From NCBI GenBank assembly GCA_963836005.1, contig CAWIHS010000006.1, positions 620,001 to 684,000 of the forward strand: a stretch of DNA of 64,000 nt, in the 5' to 3' direction. Under the pieces are notes generated by a model. The model was not told the origin of the DNA, made no database searches, and saw only the letters and a program-made list of their open reading frames with translations. Shown here piece by piece: positions 54,728-63,782 of the stretch (the stretch's first letter is position 1; each line of letters begins with the position of its first letter). The translations under genes were made by a program, and so were the position numbers. This DNA comes from CAWIHS01 sp963836005. GTDB lineage: Bacteria > Pseudomonadota > Gammaproteobacteria > GRL18.

Positions 54728-55555
54728 ATGAATATAAATTTTAAGTTCGCAACTACTGGACTCGCCATGGCTGTATTTGCAGTGAGTACCGGTGTCACCA
54801 TGGCAGGCAAAGATGATGCAAACTACTGCATGGATGTGGTCATCGAGCCGTTTCACATGCAGCCTGATATGCCTGCTGATGAGTCGTGCACGGTGAGAGA
54901 CTATATGGGAGGTGAGCTCCAGGAAGAATTCTACCCCTTCACCGAAGAAGAGCATCTTTTCAACTGTGAAGTCTTTGGACCACTGACAACATTACCGACC
55001 GGCGTCCAGGTACCGTCTGCTGTTGTCAGCCAGGGTAATATCGTCGGCACCATTGGCGGCCATGCATTTGAGGCTACATTGGCGTGCGCAAGTCTGACCA
55101 ACTGGTACCAGGATTCCTGCACGGATCCCACAAATCCACTAACTTGCAGCTTCAAGATGGCTCAGCCCTTCATCGCCACACATCCAAGAGTCACCGAAGT
55201 CTCGATCTTTGACGGCGTAATCAGCGTCGACAAAGGCAGGAGGACGAAGGAGGTACCGATCGTGATGGCGACCCGTGCTGCGGGCATCACCCATCTGGAA
55301 GATCTGCAAGATCCGGAGGGGCCCACAGTCGGTGCTTCGATTACCCACAGTTTGCTGGGAATGGTTTCTTACAACAAAGGCAATGATAACAATGCCAGGG
55401 TGTTAAGTGGCAGTGTCGATTTGTTGCTGCAGGGGCACATATTTTCACCTCAACCCGTCGGTGAAGACCCGGGCGCAGCTGTGATCAAGGGCAGCATCTG
55501 CAGCGAGGACCTTTACAAGCAGCTGAATCGCGGCGGCAGGCATCATGATGATTAA
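54728..55555 (+). CDS. Exported protein of unknown function
   Basis: 275 residues with signal peptide (MNINFKFATTGLAMAVFAVS...MAG). Six or more Cys are spaced through the mature part (YCMDVV, ESCTV, FNCEV, ACASL, SCTDP, TCSFK, ICSED), so periplasmic disulphides are likely. No domain recognised; Asp/Glu-rich with a His-Asp tail. Strong RBS AGGAGG 8-9 bases upstream and a good terminator downstream indicate a well-expressed single gene. Confidence 0.7.
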   Translation: MNINFKFATTGLAMAVFAVSTGVTMAGKDDANYCMDVVIEPFHMQPDMPADESCTVRDYMGGELQEEFYPFTEEEHLFNCEVFGPLTTLPTGVQVPSAVVSQGNIVGTIGGHAFEATLACASLTNWYQDSCTDPTNPLTCSFKMAQPFIATHPRVTEVSIFDGVISVDKGRRTKEVPIVMATRAAGITHLEDLQDPEGPTVGASITHSLLGMVSYNKGNDNNARVLSGSVDLLLQGHIFSPQPVGEDPGAAVIKGSICSEDLYKQLNRGGRHHDD

Positions 55556-55619
55556 GCAAGGAGAGTATTAAGTAAATAGTATGATGCCCGAATGTTTTGA
55601 AAGGTGATCATGACGACAA

Positions 55620-55642
55620 CGGCGGCTTCGGCCGCCGTTTTT
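55620..55642 (+). terminator. Rho-independent terminator
   Basis: CGGCGGCTTCGGCCGCCG stem with TTCG-type loop and a TTTTTA tail, 65 bp after the stop of the secreted protein gene. Confidence 0.9.
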
Positions 55643-55785
55643 ATTGAGAAGTGATAATATGAAATCCTCAGGAAAATCCCGTATTAAGAAAGCCGCTTAC
55701 AGGTATGTTTCGATGTTGACGTACCCTACTATACTATAGAGCGATAATGCTTTGACCCGAATAATAGAGGTTCAATTATTATGCA

Positions 55786-56550
55786 ATGGCTAGTACTTTT
55801 TCTATCCAATCTTTTCATACATTACTAGCCGATGAACTGCGTTTTATCCCCAGAGCCTGGCTGGGCGTGTTAGATTACAGTTTTAAGCAATCACCCCGCA
55901 TGGGTGCTTTGCCTGATGGCAGTGATTTTCCCAAGATTGAATTTGATGCATTGTTATTGATCGCCGGTATTGGCTTAACCACGGCGTATGATCGCTTTTA
56001 TCTTGACCTGTCCTATCAGGATTCTTCTGAGGAAGAAGACAGTTTTTCCGCTGCAAACTATGTCGAAAAATTTAACGGGGATCGCCGAGATTATTCCGCC
56101 ACGCTAGGTATGAGAATACTGGATAACCGCGGTAATGTGTATTTTGGTTATAAAAATGGGAAAACAACCGGCAGTGGCGAAGCGGGAACTCAATTTACCT
56201 TTGAAGAATCGGGCTTTTTTATTGGCGCCAGTTATGGCGGGCTCATTGCCGACAAGGGCTTTTTAGCTATCAATCTTGCCTATGCCGATTTGGATGGACA
56301 TTTGAAAGAAGTGCCAGGACCTCGCTATCCTCCCGGACTGTATATGGATGCGGACAGTGACGCCAGTGGATTAAGCTATGGCATTTCCTGGAATGGTAAA
56401 TTTTCAGCAAAAATGGGTTATTCCATTGCCCTGGATGCCCATCAATACGACTTTGAAAATTTAAAGGATAGCTCGGCCACCAAACCCTTACCTGAACAAG
56501 TAGAAGAGACGATGTATACCGGTAAACTATCCATGTCTTACCGTTTTTAA
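55786..56550 (+). CDS. Outer-membrane beta-barrel-like protein, N-terminus possibly frameshifted
   Basis: 254 residues of alternating amphipathic strands (DYSATLGMRILDNRGNVYFG, GLSYGISWNGKFSAKMGYS) ending in LSMSYRF: the terminal aromatic Phe is the barrel-assembly signal. The current start (MASTFSIQSFHTLL) is not a good signal peptide. The ATG at 55781, in another frame, gives MQWLVLFLSNLFIHY, a plausible hydrophobic signal, before a TAG at 55826; a one-base slip would join them. It may therefore be a frameshifted gene or depend on an unannotated start. Confidence 0.6.
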   Translation: MASTFSIQSFHTLLADELRFIPRAWLGVLDYSFKQSPRMGALPDGSDFPKIEFDALLLIAGIGLTTAYDRFYLDLSYQDSSEEEDSFSAANYVEKFNGDRRDYSATLGMRILDNRGNVYFGYKNGKTTGSGEAGTQFTFEESGFFIGASYGGLIADKGFLAINLAYADLDGHLKEVPGPRYPPGLYMDADSDASGLSYGISWNGKFSAKMGYSIALDAHQYDFENLKDSSATKPLPEQVEETMYTGKLSMSYRF

Positions 56551-57098
56551 CTCAACCCGATACCACCCGCTATCATAACCATGCTATAATCGCGCAGTCA
56601 GCTAACAGCGGTTAAACCCTGCAAACATCCCCATTTCCCCTAATTAATTAAATTATCGATTTTTGATAGGCTAAAAGTCGATATGTCTTTATAGAAATCC
56701 AGCTGATGAGCTCAGTTATGTTCAATATTTGATTGCACAAGCATGGATCTTTTTTAATCCTTTTGCACTAAAAGTGCACATGATTTTTTAGGAATAAAAT
56801 AATATTTCTTTAATAATCAATAAGATATAAGTTGGCATAGTGTTTGTATAATTTTTATATCAAGTACGCAATACAGGGAAAAGGAATGCTGAACGAATCG
56901 TTTTAAATAGCAGGTAGTTGATACCTAAGAAACAGGCAGTGTATGAGTAGTTCCCTTCATATCATCAAACTGTTAAAAACATCCAGTGTACCTGGTGTCG
57001 GCGTCTATTAGGTAATTTCATTTATAAAATTTGAGGGAAAGGCTTGCCACTGATCCGTCATCACAATGGCATGCTTTATAATCGGAGTGGTATATACC
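56551..57098. other. Intergenic region
   Basis: About 550 bp without a supported gene; AT-rich with a short TGCACTAAAAGTGCA palindrome near 56764. Confidence 0.4.
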
Positions 57099-57872
57099 AT
57101 GCAACTCATTTTCAAATTTTATTTGCTGCTCCATTTATTATTAGTGTCAGCGCACATATTTGCGGACGAAGAAAACGAGAATGCTTATCGGAAACTGGAT
57201 AAGGATGGGATCCAGGTGTATGTCTTCAAGACCAGGGATTCAGACTTTGCCACATTTAAAGCGGTGACTGTGATTAATGCCTCTCTGGACAGCATTTTGG
57301 CAGTCATGCTGGATAATAGCGCTTACACGGACTGGATCCAAAACTGTAAACAATCGTTGGTGATAGAACAGATCGATTTTTATGAACGTTATCATTATCA
57401 GGTGATCGATATCCCTTTTCCTTTTGACGATCGGGATATTATGATGCATTCTACGTTGACACAGGATCGCTTAGATCAATCCTTGACGATCACAACATCC
57501 GCCGTTACAGACTTTTGTCATGAACGGGCGTCTGCACAATGTAAAAAGATCAAACAATCAGCGCTTGTCAGGATCCATAACTCCACCGGCACCCATAAAC
57601 TGGAGCCGGGTGAGAATGGCGTGAAGATCACCTGGGTTCAGCATACCGATCCCGCAGGGGAACTGCCCAGTTGGCTGGTTAATCAGTTAGTGGTTGATAT
57701 TCCCTATAAGACACTGAACAATCTAACCCGGAAAGTAAAAGAAGAGAAATATCATTATGCGAAGATAATTTACGACCACAAGGGTGAAGTGGTTGCACTG
57801 AATATGCCAACGAAAAAGCAATGGAGACCTTCATCGTTGGTTAAAGAGCTTGCTCCCTATACTACGTTTTAG
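57099..57872 (+). CDS. Exported START-domain lipid-binding protein
   Basis: 257 residues from the ATG at 57099 (GGAG 11 bases upstream); an upstream ATG at 57066 gives a longer, less likely start. Signal peptide MQLIFKFYLLLHLLLVSAHI-FA. The remainder is a START/Bet v1-like domain (DGIQVYVFKTRDSDFATFKA, SAYTDWIQNCKQS, DIPFPFDDRDIMM, PSWLVNQLVVDIPYKTLNNL). Such periplasmic bacterial START proteins resemble those annotated in many gammaproteobacteria and probably bind a lipid or hydrophobic ligand. Confidence 0.85.
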   Translation: MQLIFKFYLLLHLLLVSAHIFADEENENAYRKLDKDGIQVYVFKTRDSDFATFKAVTVINASLDSILAVMLDNSAYTDWIQNCKQSLVIEQIDFYERYHYQVIDIPFPFDDRDIMMHSTLTQDRLDQSLTITTSAVTDFCHERASAQCKKIKQSALVRIHNSTGTHKLEPGENGVKITWVQHTDPAGELPSWLVNQLVVDIPYKTLNNLTRKVKEEKYHYAKIIYDHKGEVVALNMPTKKQWRPSSLVKELAPYTTF

Positions 57873-58011
57873 TCAACGATTAATTTGCACCTGTAGGTGT
57901 AAGTGAACCAGCCGCTTTGACTTTACAAAAACACATAATATATTTTTATATAAGTTGCATCCCTAAGGAAAATAAACTATTTTTTTAGAATTATCATGAA
58001 AGGAAACCTCT

Positions 58012-58296
58012 ATGTTATACAAGATTTTAATCTCTATGTTTTTATACGGTTTTATAAATAACTCTGTTGCTGCCGAAACCGTTTATAGTCAGATTGATGA
58101 GCGTCTGCTGCTTGAACCCGATACCTTGCAGGTGAAGCAGGAAGCCGCTGGCAAAGTGATTATCTATGACCGCGTTAGAGAGCAAACTATCGCTAAGGCA
58201 CTGGATAAAAACTTTGACCGCATTCAGCATATGATGTTTATTAATTCGGTGAAAGAAAAGGATAATGGAGAGTTAGAAGCAGATGATGATTGTTGA
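58012..58296 (+). CDS. Small exported protein of unknown function
   Basis: 94 residues, RBS AAAGGAAA 7-8 bases before ATG. Signal peptide MLYKILISMFLYGFINNSVA, then a charged helical region and an acidic ELEADDDC end. Not recognised. Confidence 0.6.
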   Translation: MLYKILISMFLYGFINNSVAAETVYSQIDERLLLEPDTLQVKQEAAGKVIIYDRVREQTIAKALDKNFDRIQHMMFINSVKEKDNGELEADDDC

Positions 58297-59020
58297 TTGA
58301 ACGGCCTATAAAGTGGACCCTACTGTCAAGATAACTCAATTAAAAAATAAGATATAAAATATCCATCATTGTTTCTGCTATCATGCAGCCACACCATTCG
58401 CACTTAATGGGTTCCTTCTCGATACGATGCCTGCGTCTAAATCTGCGTGCTCTTATGGCACCCTTTGTCCTGCATCTCATCTGATTTCTCCATTATAGGA
58501 TTTGTTGCTATTTTAACAGATGCATGATCGATTTTTTCTTTGATGGATAAATATCAATAAATAATAATCCAGTATAATTCCTCTGGTATGTTTTTTATTA
58601 TGGAAGTAAAGAAATGAAAGTTTATTCCTCGCAGAGCAACAACGGATTTAGTATTGAGTTGTCTTATAAAATCAAATTTAAGACATCAAATAATATATCC
58701 CTGGCATGGCTGTTACTAATATGATTTGCGTTTTAATTTAAGATCTAGAAACGTCAGAAACTCAGTATAAGCAGTTATACGAGAAAGAATCAAAAATGCA
58801 AATTCTGAGTAATTTGTCTAAATAACTAGATGACTTAAATCATCCACAATCGTCGAAACCGATCAGTCAAAGATACACTAAGGAACTGCAGCTTCGTGGT
58901 GATTGCCGTCATTTCAGTAATCTGGCTAGAATCTCCAGGTCAGCCCAAACCGGTCATTGCAGATAGGGGTAAATGGGCCATCGACTGCCTGGATCTCAGT
59001 ATAGAGTTAGGTCTCAACGA
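58297..59020. other. Intergenic region
   Basis: No gene supported over ~720 bp; no clear IS end. A short frame at ~58890-59000 lacks start signals. Confidence 0.4.
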
Positions 59021-59446
59021 TTACAGGTTTTTGGGGTTACCCTCAAGGACTTTCTTGAAAGTTCTTTTGTGCTTACGTCCCTTCATAATATTGCTAGGGA
59101 TTTTATATGCCTTCCAGACATCACCTGCCTGCGTTATTACTCGACACTCTCCACCCCATCCTTCGCGGTTCTTACACAGAAGTCCTTCATCATTAACGTA
59201 CCAAGTCCCTTTTTGCCGTTCACCACTTCTAATTTGTCGAAATGTGCCGTCTGGTGAATAATATGTTGTAATTGGTTTACCCCTCATTGCATGAACAGCT
59301 TCTACCGTATTTCCACTGATAAGCTGTATTACTTCTTCACGGCTAAGATCATCTGCGAATGCATTAGATGATCCAGTAACGATAATTAAAAGGGTAATTA
59401 ACGACCAAAGGAACCACGTGAAAGGTTTGTTTAAATGGCTTTTCAT
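59021..59446 (-). CDS. Small exported protein coupled to the PD40 protein gene
   Basis: 141 residues from ATG at 59446, which has GGAG 6 bases upstream; an ATG at 59458 overlaps the upstream stop as TAATG and is an alternative. Signal peptide (NKPFTWFLWSLITLLIIVTG...AFA). The mature part has HAMRGKPITTYYSPDGTFRQ, GTWYVNDEGLLCKNREGWGG and C-x-x-I, a DUF995-like layout of a small secreted beta protein. Translational coupling to the 822-residue propeller gene suggests joint function. Confidence 0.7.
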   Translation of the reverse strand: MKSHLNKPFTWFLWSLITLLIIVTGSSNAFADDLSREEVIQLISGNTVEAVHAMRGKPITTYYSPDGTFRQIRSGERQKGTWYVNDEGLLCKNREGWGGECRVITQAGDVWKAYKIPSNIMKGRKHKRTFKKVLEGNPKNL

Positions 59447-59457
59447 CGTGAACTCCA

Positions 59458-61926
59458 TTAATCTGTCAAATCTGAAAATTTTTGACGCTGTAAAAACTCT
59501 TGCAGATCAAACTCGCGGATTGAACGCTGAGTTGACCAGTAATCCAATTCCGTTGGATCGGCAGCACTGCCGAGATAGATGAGATAAAGTAAATCCGCAA
59601 GATCTTCAATGTCACTATCACTCAGGTTGTTGAGATCCTGCGTTTGAAAGGCATCGCCATGTATAAAATCCAGTACAACATCCATAGGTGAACTGAACTT
59701 TGTGATCCCCAGTTGGTAAGCAACCGTTGTATTGTCGTGTTTCATACCAGGGTATTTTAAATTAAAACGTTCAATTAATGTTTTTTGTATTTCATGGTAT
59801 GACTCTATTAGCAAACCGGATGTAAACCGGATATTATCTATCCAGGCTGTATCAGCACCAGAATGGTTGCTTGAATCTTTCTGGTATTCAAATCTAAGGA
59901 TATGATCACCACTTGCTAATGGCAACGTGTATTCACTCCAGTTAACAAAACCCGAACGCTGCAGTTTTAATGCATCATCTATGTACAACCTGAAAAAGTC
60001 ATGAGCTTTTTCACTGTCAACTTTCATATCAAATGATAATGAACCTTCTTTGGCTATATTCACACGCCATTCGGTAACAGCAATGCTATTATCAGCAATA
60101 GGATTTGATTTGAGTGAATAAGTCCCCTCTGAACGCATAGCGTCATCCTGGCTCCAGCCATAACTGTACCAGCGTTCAGGCCAGGATGTCGATTCAAAAG
60201 AAATGTGATAGCTTTCAATGGGTTCAAATAAAATTAGTGGCCCCCGGACAAGGATATCGGCTGCGTCATTATTATCCTCATTGCTTACAAGGTTGGTGGA
60301 GTAAGTTGTAAAGCTTAAAAAGTTCCCATCAGCTGAGATTAAGGGCATGATATCCCTGTCATTTCCATCGATCACTGTCTCAGTGATATCATTAGACCTG
60401 TCATAAATAAAAATATAACCTGTAGCAAATGTGACATATTGACCATTAGCCGAGATGGATGCAGAGCTACTCGAATTACCCACTTTGTGAGTATTTCCAT
60501 TAAACCTGTCATGCACAAAAACGGAGGCTCTATCACTATCCAGACTGACCAGGTTAGTCGCCCATGATGTAAAAGCAATATATCGCCCATCCGCTGACAT
60601 TTTGGGGCCAGAACTTTTGGCGTTCCCTTGTTCTCCCATACTATTAATACTTATCCGTTCGGTTGAGCGATTAACCCGATCATGGACAAAAATATCTGGT
60701 ACACCATTAGTATCATCATCGACCAGATTAGCCGCATCGGATGGAAAAGCGATATAACGTCCATTAGCTGAAATTGATGCACGATAACTTCGGTTGTTTC
60801 CTTGTTCTCCCAAACTGTTAATACTTATCCGTTCGGTTGAGCGATTAACCCGATCATGGACAAAAATATCTGGTACACCATTAGTATCATCATCGACCAG
60901 ATTAGTCGCCCATGAAGTCATGGCAATATATCCTCCATCAGCAGAAATGGCAGGGTATGCACTATCATCGTGACCTTGCTCACCCATACTGTTAACACTG
61001 ATCAATTCGGTAGTCTTGTTTATTCTGTCATAGACAAAAACATCCCAGTAATCCGAGACATCATCTTTGGTAACCCTACTTGAGGAAGTGAAAGCTACAT
61101 AACGCCCATCGGCTGAAATAGATGGTCCGCTTGCATTGTATTTATCATTTTTACTAAACGTGTTTTCGCTTATCCGAATAGTCGTATTGTTAAGGCGATC
61201 ACGAAGAAAAATATCATAATACTCATTCTCGTCATCTTCTATCAGATCCGAAGCCAAAGACAGGAAAGCAATAAAACGTCCATCGGCTGAAATTGAGTGA
61301 TAATAGGATTCTTCATTTCCCATTTCTCCACCAGAAGATACACTGACTGGCATCGTCACTGCTTCGCTTTTAAAATTCACTGTTTCACTTTCTGTTACAA
61401 GGGTAGCAATATTATCTATTGCGTAACCTGCATTTGACAGCCCCGTTATTTTAACTGAAATCAAGCCAGACAAATCAATAAATCCGAGAAAGTTAAAATG
61501 AGAATTAAGGCTGTAAGTAAAAGTTGAAATGCCACTATTCCCTGTGACGACAACCTCAAATAAACTTGGAGAGAGAAATGATGCAACCTCCATAGCAAAC
61601 ACTTTGGTGTTTGGCTTAAAATCGGTTATTAGTCTGATTGATGGGTTAGCATTTGCGTATAGCGCATTTTGAATCCCTAAATGTATATTAACTCCTATCT
61701 CAGAATTAAATATGATGGTTCCATTTTCCAGGAAAAGAGTGTCAGTTCCCAAATTCTCTGCTGTAAAGTCATCAAAATCTTCAAAATAAAAAGTACCGAT
61801 GGATGAGGATATTGCATTATAAAATTCTTCTTCATTTAATTCAGAAGGAGCAGCCCAGGTAGTTGATAAAAAGAGACTATTTACTATTAAACCTGCGATT
61901 ATAGGTATTATACGAAAAATGCTCAT
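59458..61926 (-). CDS. Exported PD40/TolB-like propeller protein with DUF4214-like tail
   Basis: 822 residues. Signal peptide (MSIFRIIPIIAGLIVNSLFL...WA); a beta-sandwich region (~35-190). Then six to seven PD40 blades (~200-530), each ISADGRYIAF...D-D-x-N-x-x-x-D-I-F-V-H-D-R repeats with Asp-rich loops (D-D-D-T-N-G) that may bind calcium; two are nearly identical at DNA level. A lectin-like beta-sandwich (~540-690) follows. The C-terminus has a DUF4214-like element (LGSAADPTELDYWSTQ). Such proteins are secreted or surface-attached. RBS AGGAACGG upstream. An array of five GTTTAAA units lies 60 bp before the start. Confidence 0.75.
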   Translation of the reverse strand: MSIFRIIPIIAGLIVNSLFLSTTWAAPSELNEEEFYNAISSSIGTFYFEDFDDFTAENLGTDTLFLENGTIIFNSEIGVNIHLGIQNALYANANPSIRLITDFKPNTKVFAMEVASFLSPSLFEVVVTGNSGISTFTYSLNSHFNFLGFIDLSGLISVKITGLSNAGYAIDNIATLVTESETVNFKSEAVTMPVSVSSGGEMGNEESYYHSISADGRFIAFLSLASDLIEDDENEYYDIFLRDRLNNTTIRISENTFSKNDKYNASGPSISADGRYVAFTSSSRVTKDDVSDYWDVFVYDRINKTTELISVNSMGEQGHDDSAYPAISADGGYIAMTSWATNLVDDDTNGVPDIFVHDRVNRSTERISINSLGEQGNNRSYRASISANGRYIAFPSDAANLVDDDTNGVPDIFVHDRVNRSTERISINSMGEQGNAKSSGPKMSADGRYIAFTSWATNLVSLDSDRASVFVHDRFNGNTHKVGNSSSSASISANGQYVTFATGYIFIYDRSNDITETVIDGNDRDIMPLISADGNFLSFTTYSTNLVSNEDNNDAADILVRGPLILFEPIESYHISFESTSWPERWYSYGWSQDDAMRSEGTYSLKSNPIADNSIAVTEWRVNIAKEGSLSFDMKVDSEKAHDFFRLYIDDALKLQRSGFVNWSEYTLPLASGDHILRFEYQKDSSNHSGADTAWIDNIRFTSGLLIESYHEIQKTLIERFNLKYPGMKHDNTTVAYQLGITKFSSPMDVVLDFIHGDAFQTQDLNNLSDSDIEDLADLLYLIYLGSAADPTELDYWSTQRSIREFDLQEFLQRQKFSDLTD

Positions 61927-61985
61927 GACCGTTCCTGAATTCTGTTTGTATAATTACTTCAAAAAATTATGAGTTATAATCCTCT

Positions 61986-62020
61986 GTTTAAAGTTTAAAG
62001 TTTAAAGTTTAAAGTTTAAA
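61986..62020. repeat. Five tandem GTTTAAA heptanucleotide repeats
   Basis: Five perfect copies, 60-95 bp upstream of the PD40 protein start on its promoter side. A tandem 7-mer in such a position can change length by slippage and alter promoter spacing. Confidence 0.9.
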
Positions 62021-62204
62021 GAAAGCTTTAGATTATTCAAACAATAACATGTACAACATTGTATTACATTGCGCCCAATCAATAACAACGCGAATAATTT
62101 CGTTTTAAATTTGAGTGTGTGCCTTGAATTGACTGCTTGCATGCACGGCATGAAACGACCTCACTGTATGCTCAGGTGGCCGCGAAACTTCTCCATGAAG
62201 TCGT

Positions 62205-62814
62205 TCAGGCTGTGCCAGTATTAGCGCACTGGCGTCTGGCAACACTGCCAAAGTAGTGAAACGCTTCATCATGCATCTGGATCATCTTCAGGGTATTGAT
62301 GGGTTTCAGGCTGGCTGAGACATACATCAGGCGGGAATATGACAACACCAACACGACAAAATAAACGACCTGTTCCAGGCCGTCTATCAGGACATGACGA
62401 CATCCACCGCCATCAAGCCTGGCATTGTTCACCAGGGATCATATCCAGCACCGGCTCATAGTAACGTTTCTGGCTCAGCGTATGCGTCGCTTTAAGCGTT
62501 TCCACATAGCGTCTGACACTGCGAGAGGACGTCACCAGGTCGGGCTGACATTGTAACAGCTTCTGGTAAATCTTCCGGGCACTTAAATCTGGCCAGGTAT
62601 TGAGCAGATGAAGCAGATAATCTTTACAGGGATCGAGCTGTTTCTCTGTACTGCGATCAGCGAGATAAGCGGCGATCTCATCTTCGTTCATCGATAGATA
62701 TTTGTTGACCGTACGGCGTGAGATATCTAATTGTTCAGCGATTTTACGGCGGCTCTGGCCGTTACCATTATCGAACAGGCTTTTTGTTTTATGGATCATG
62801 TTCCAGTCCTTCAT
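62205..62814 (-). pseudogene. IS21-family IstA remnant, frameshifted
   Basis: Minus strand from ATG 62814: MKDWNMIHKTKSLFDNGNGQ, then SRRKIAEQLDISRRTVNKYL (HTH), RYYEPVLDMIPGEQCQ. After a shift near 62415 another frame continues GLEQVVYFVVLVLSYSRLMY and HDEAFHYFG, the rve-like segment of IstA. The C-terminal half and istB are absent. Confidence 0.8.
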
Positions 62815-62932
62815 TGAACTCCCGTACCTTGTTGTTAGCAAGGCGGGGAGTGTACACGTTTTAACCAATAACCTTAATCCTGGGTGGATCACTTTTATTG
62901 GCCAAGACTGGATCAGTTTAACTGGCCATTAA
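62815..62932. mobile_element. IS21 terminal region with repeats
   Basis: Spaced repeats of TGGATCACTTTTATTGGCCA and TGGATCAGTTTAACTGGCCA upstream of the istA relic are the multiple end repeats of IS21-type elements. The end lies directly against an IS91 fragment. Confidence 0.65.
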
Positions 62933-63118
62933 CACCTTCTCTTTCTTTTTTGTGATTTCTACCTCAATCGTTCCATGTGTTAATGATTGCCCTGCCATAG
63001 CGGTGACAGACCCTCGAAAAGGAGAATTGGTAGCTAAGACTCCGTAGTATCGATGGCGATGAATTCGAGGAGGTGGAACCAGATCAGCAAGCTTATCAAT
63101 CAATTCCAGTGATATCGG
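62933..63118 (-). pseudogene. IS91-family transposase C-terminal fragment
   Basis: Minus strand LIDKLADLVPPPRIHRHRYY, then GVLATNSPFRGSVTAMAGQS; nearly the same sequence (about 90% at DNA level) as 39463-39592 in the opposite orientation. Only the C-terminal ~60 residues of the transposase are present. Confidence 0.8.
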
Positions 63119-63255
63119 CGGTGAAATTATTTAGCAGAAAAAATGACTGAACTGAATTTAACCTGACAGTCACTTTAGAAAAACTAGTAACTGTCAGATC
63201 GTTCTGAATTACTACACATTAGTCCAGCTTTAACTGACCATTCTCAAGAGGAATT

Positions 63256-63684
63256 CTATTTCCCGGTTTTGCTTTTCATCTCGTCAAAGGCATAAACGAG
63301 CGAGTCTTCCACCACACCGGCCAGCAGACTCTGCGGGCGTTCGTTACAACGCTTTCCAATTTCGTTGTAAAAAATCACCTTGAGCTGCTCCTGGTCAGCT
63401 GCGGGAGCCTCATCAATCCGCTTTACGTCGAAATCGTGATTAATAAACAAAATGGCCACAAACCGATTAATCATCCCAACATATTCTTCTCCGTTTTCAT
63501 TCGAGGCGGCCCAGGCGGATTCGCAGCTGAGGTGCAGGTAAGGGCGCGCCTCATTGATGTAGTCGTCGATAGTCTTTTCTTGCGCGCCAGCGACAGGAAT
63601 ACCGTATGCACAAAGCAACAGGAAGATCCCGCCGATTGAAGTCCTCAGTTCTTTACCGGGTAATCTAGACAGCATTGAAATCAC
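63256..63684 (-). CDS. Small exported protein of unknown function
   Basis: 142 residues, ATG at 63684 with GGAG 8 bases upstream. Signal peptide (TSIGGIFLLLCAYGIPVAGA). The mature part is helical with two Cys (LSCESAWAASNENGEEY, GKRCNERPQSLL), probably disulphide-linked. No family recognised. Confidence 0.65.
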   Translation of the reverse strand: MISMLSRLPGKELRTSIGGIFLLLCAYGIPVAGAQEKTIDDYINEARPYLHLSCESAWAASNENGEEYVGMINRFVAILFINHDFDVKRIDEAPAADQEQLKVIFYNEIGKRCNERPQSLLAGVVEDSLVYAFDEMKSKTGK

Positions 63685-63782
63685 TCCTTACGTGAAATAT
63701 GGATTGGGAGTTAATGAAAGAAACCTTCACTTAACGTAATTTTTCTGAGCACCTGAGCCACATCCTGGCAGAATGTTATTGG

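Noticed and set aside
62120..62200. Possible coding continuation of the IS21 relic
   Set aside because: No continuous IstA-like frame could be followed beyond ~62205.
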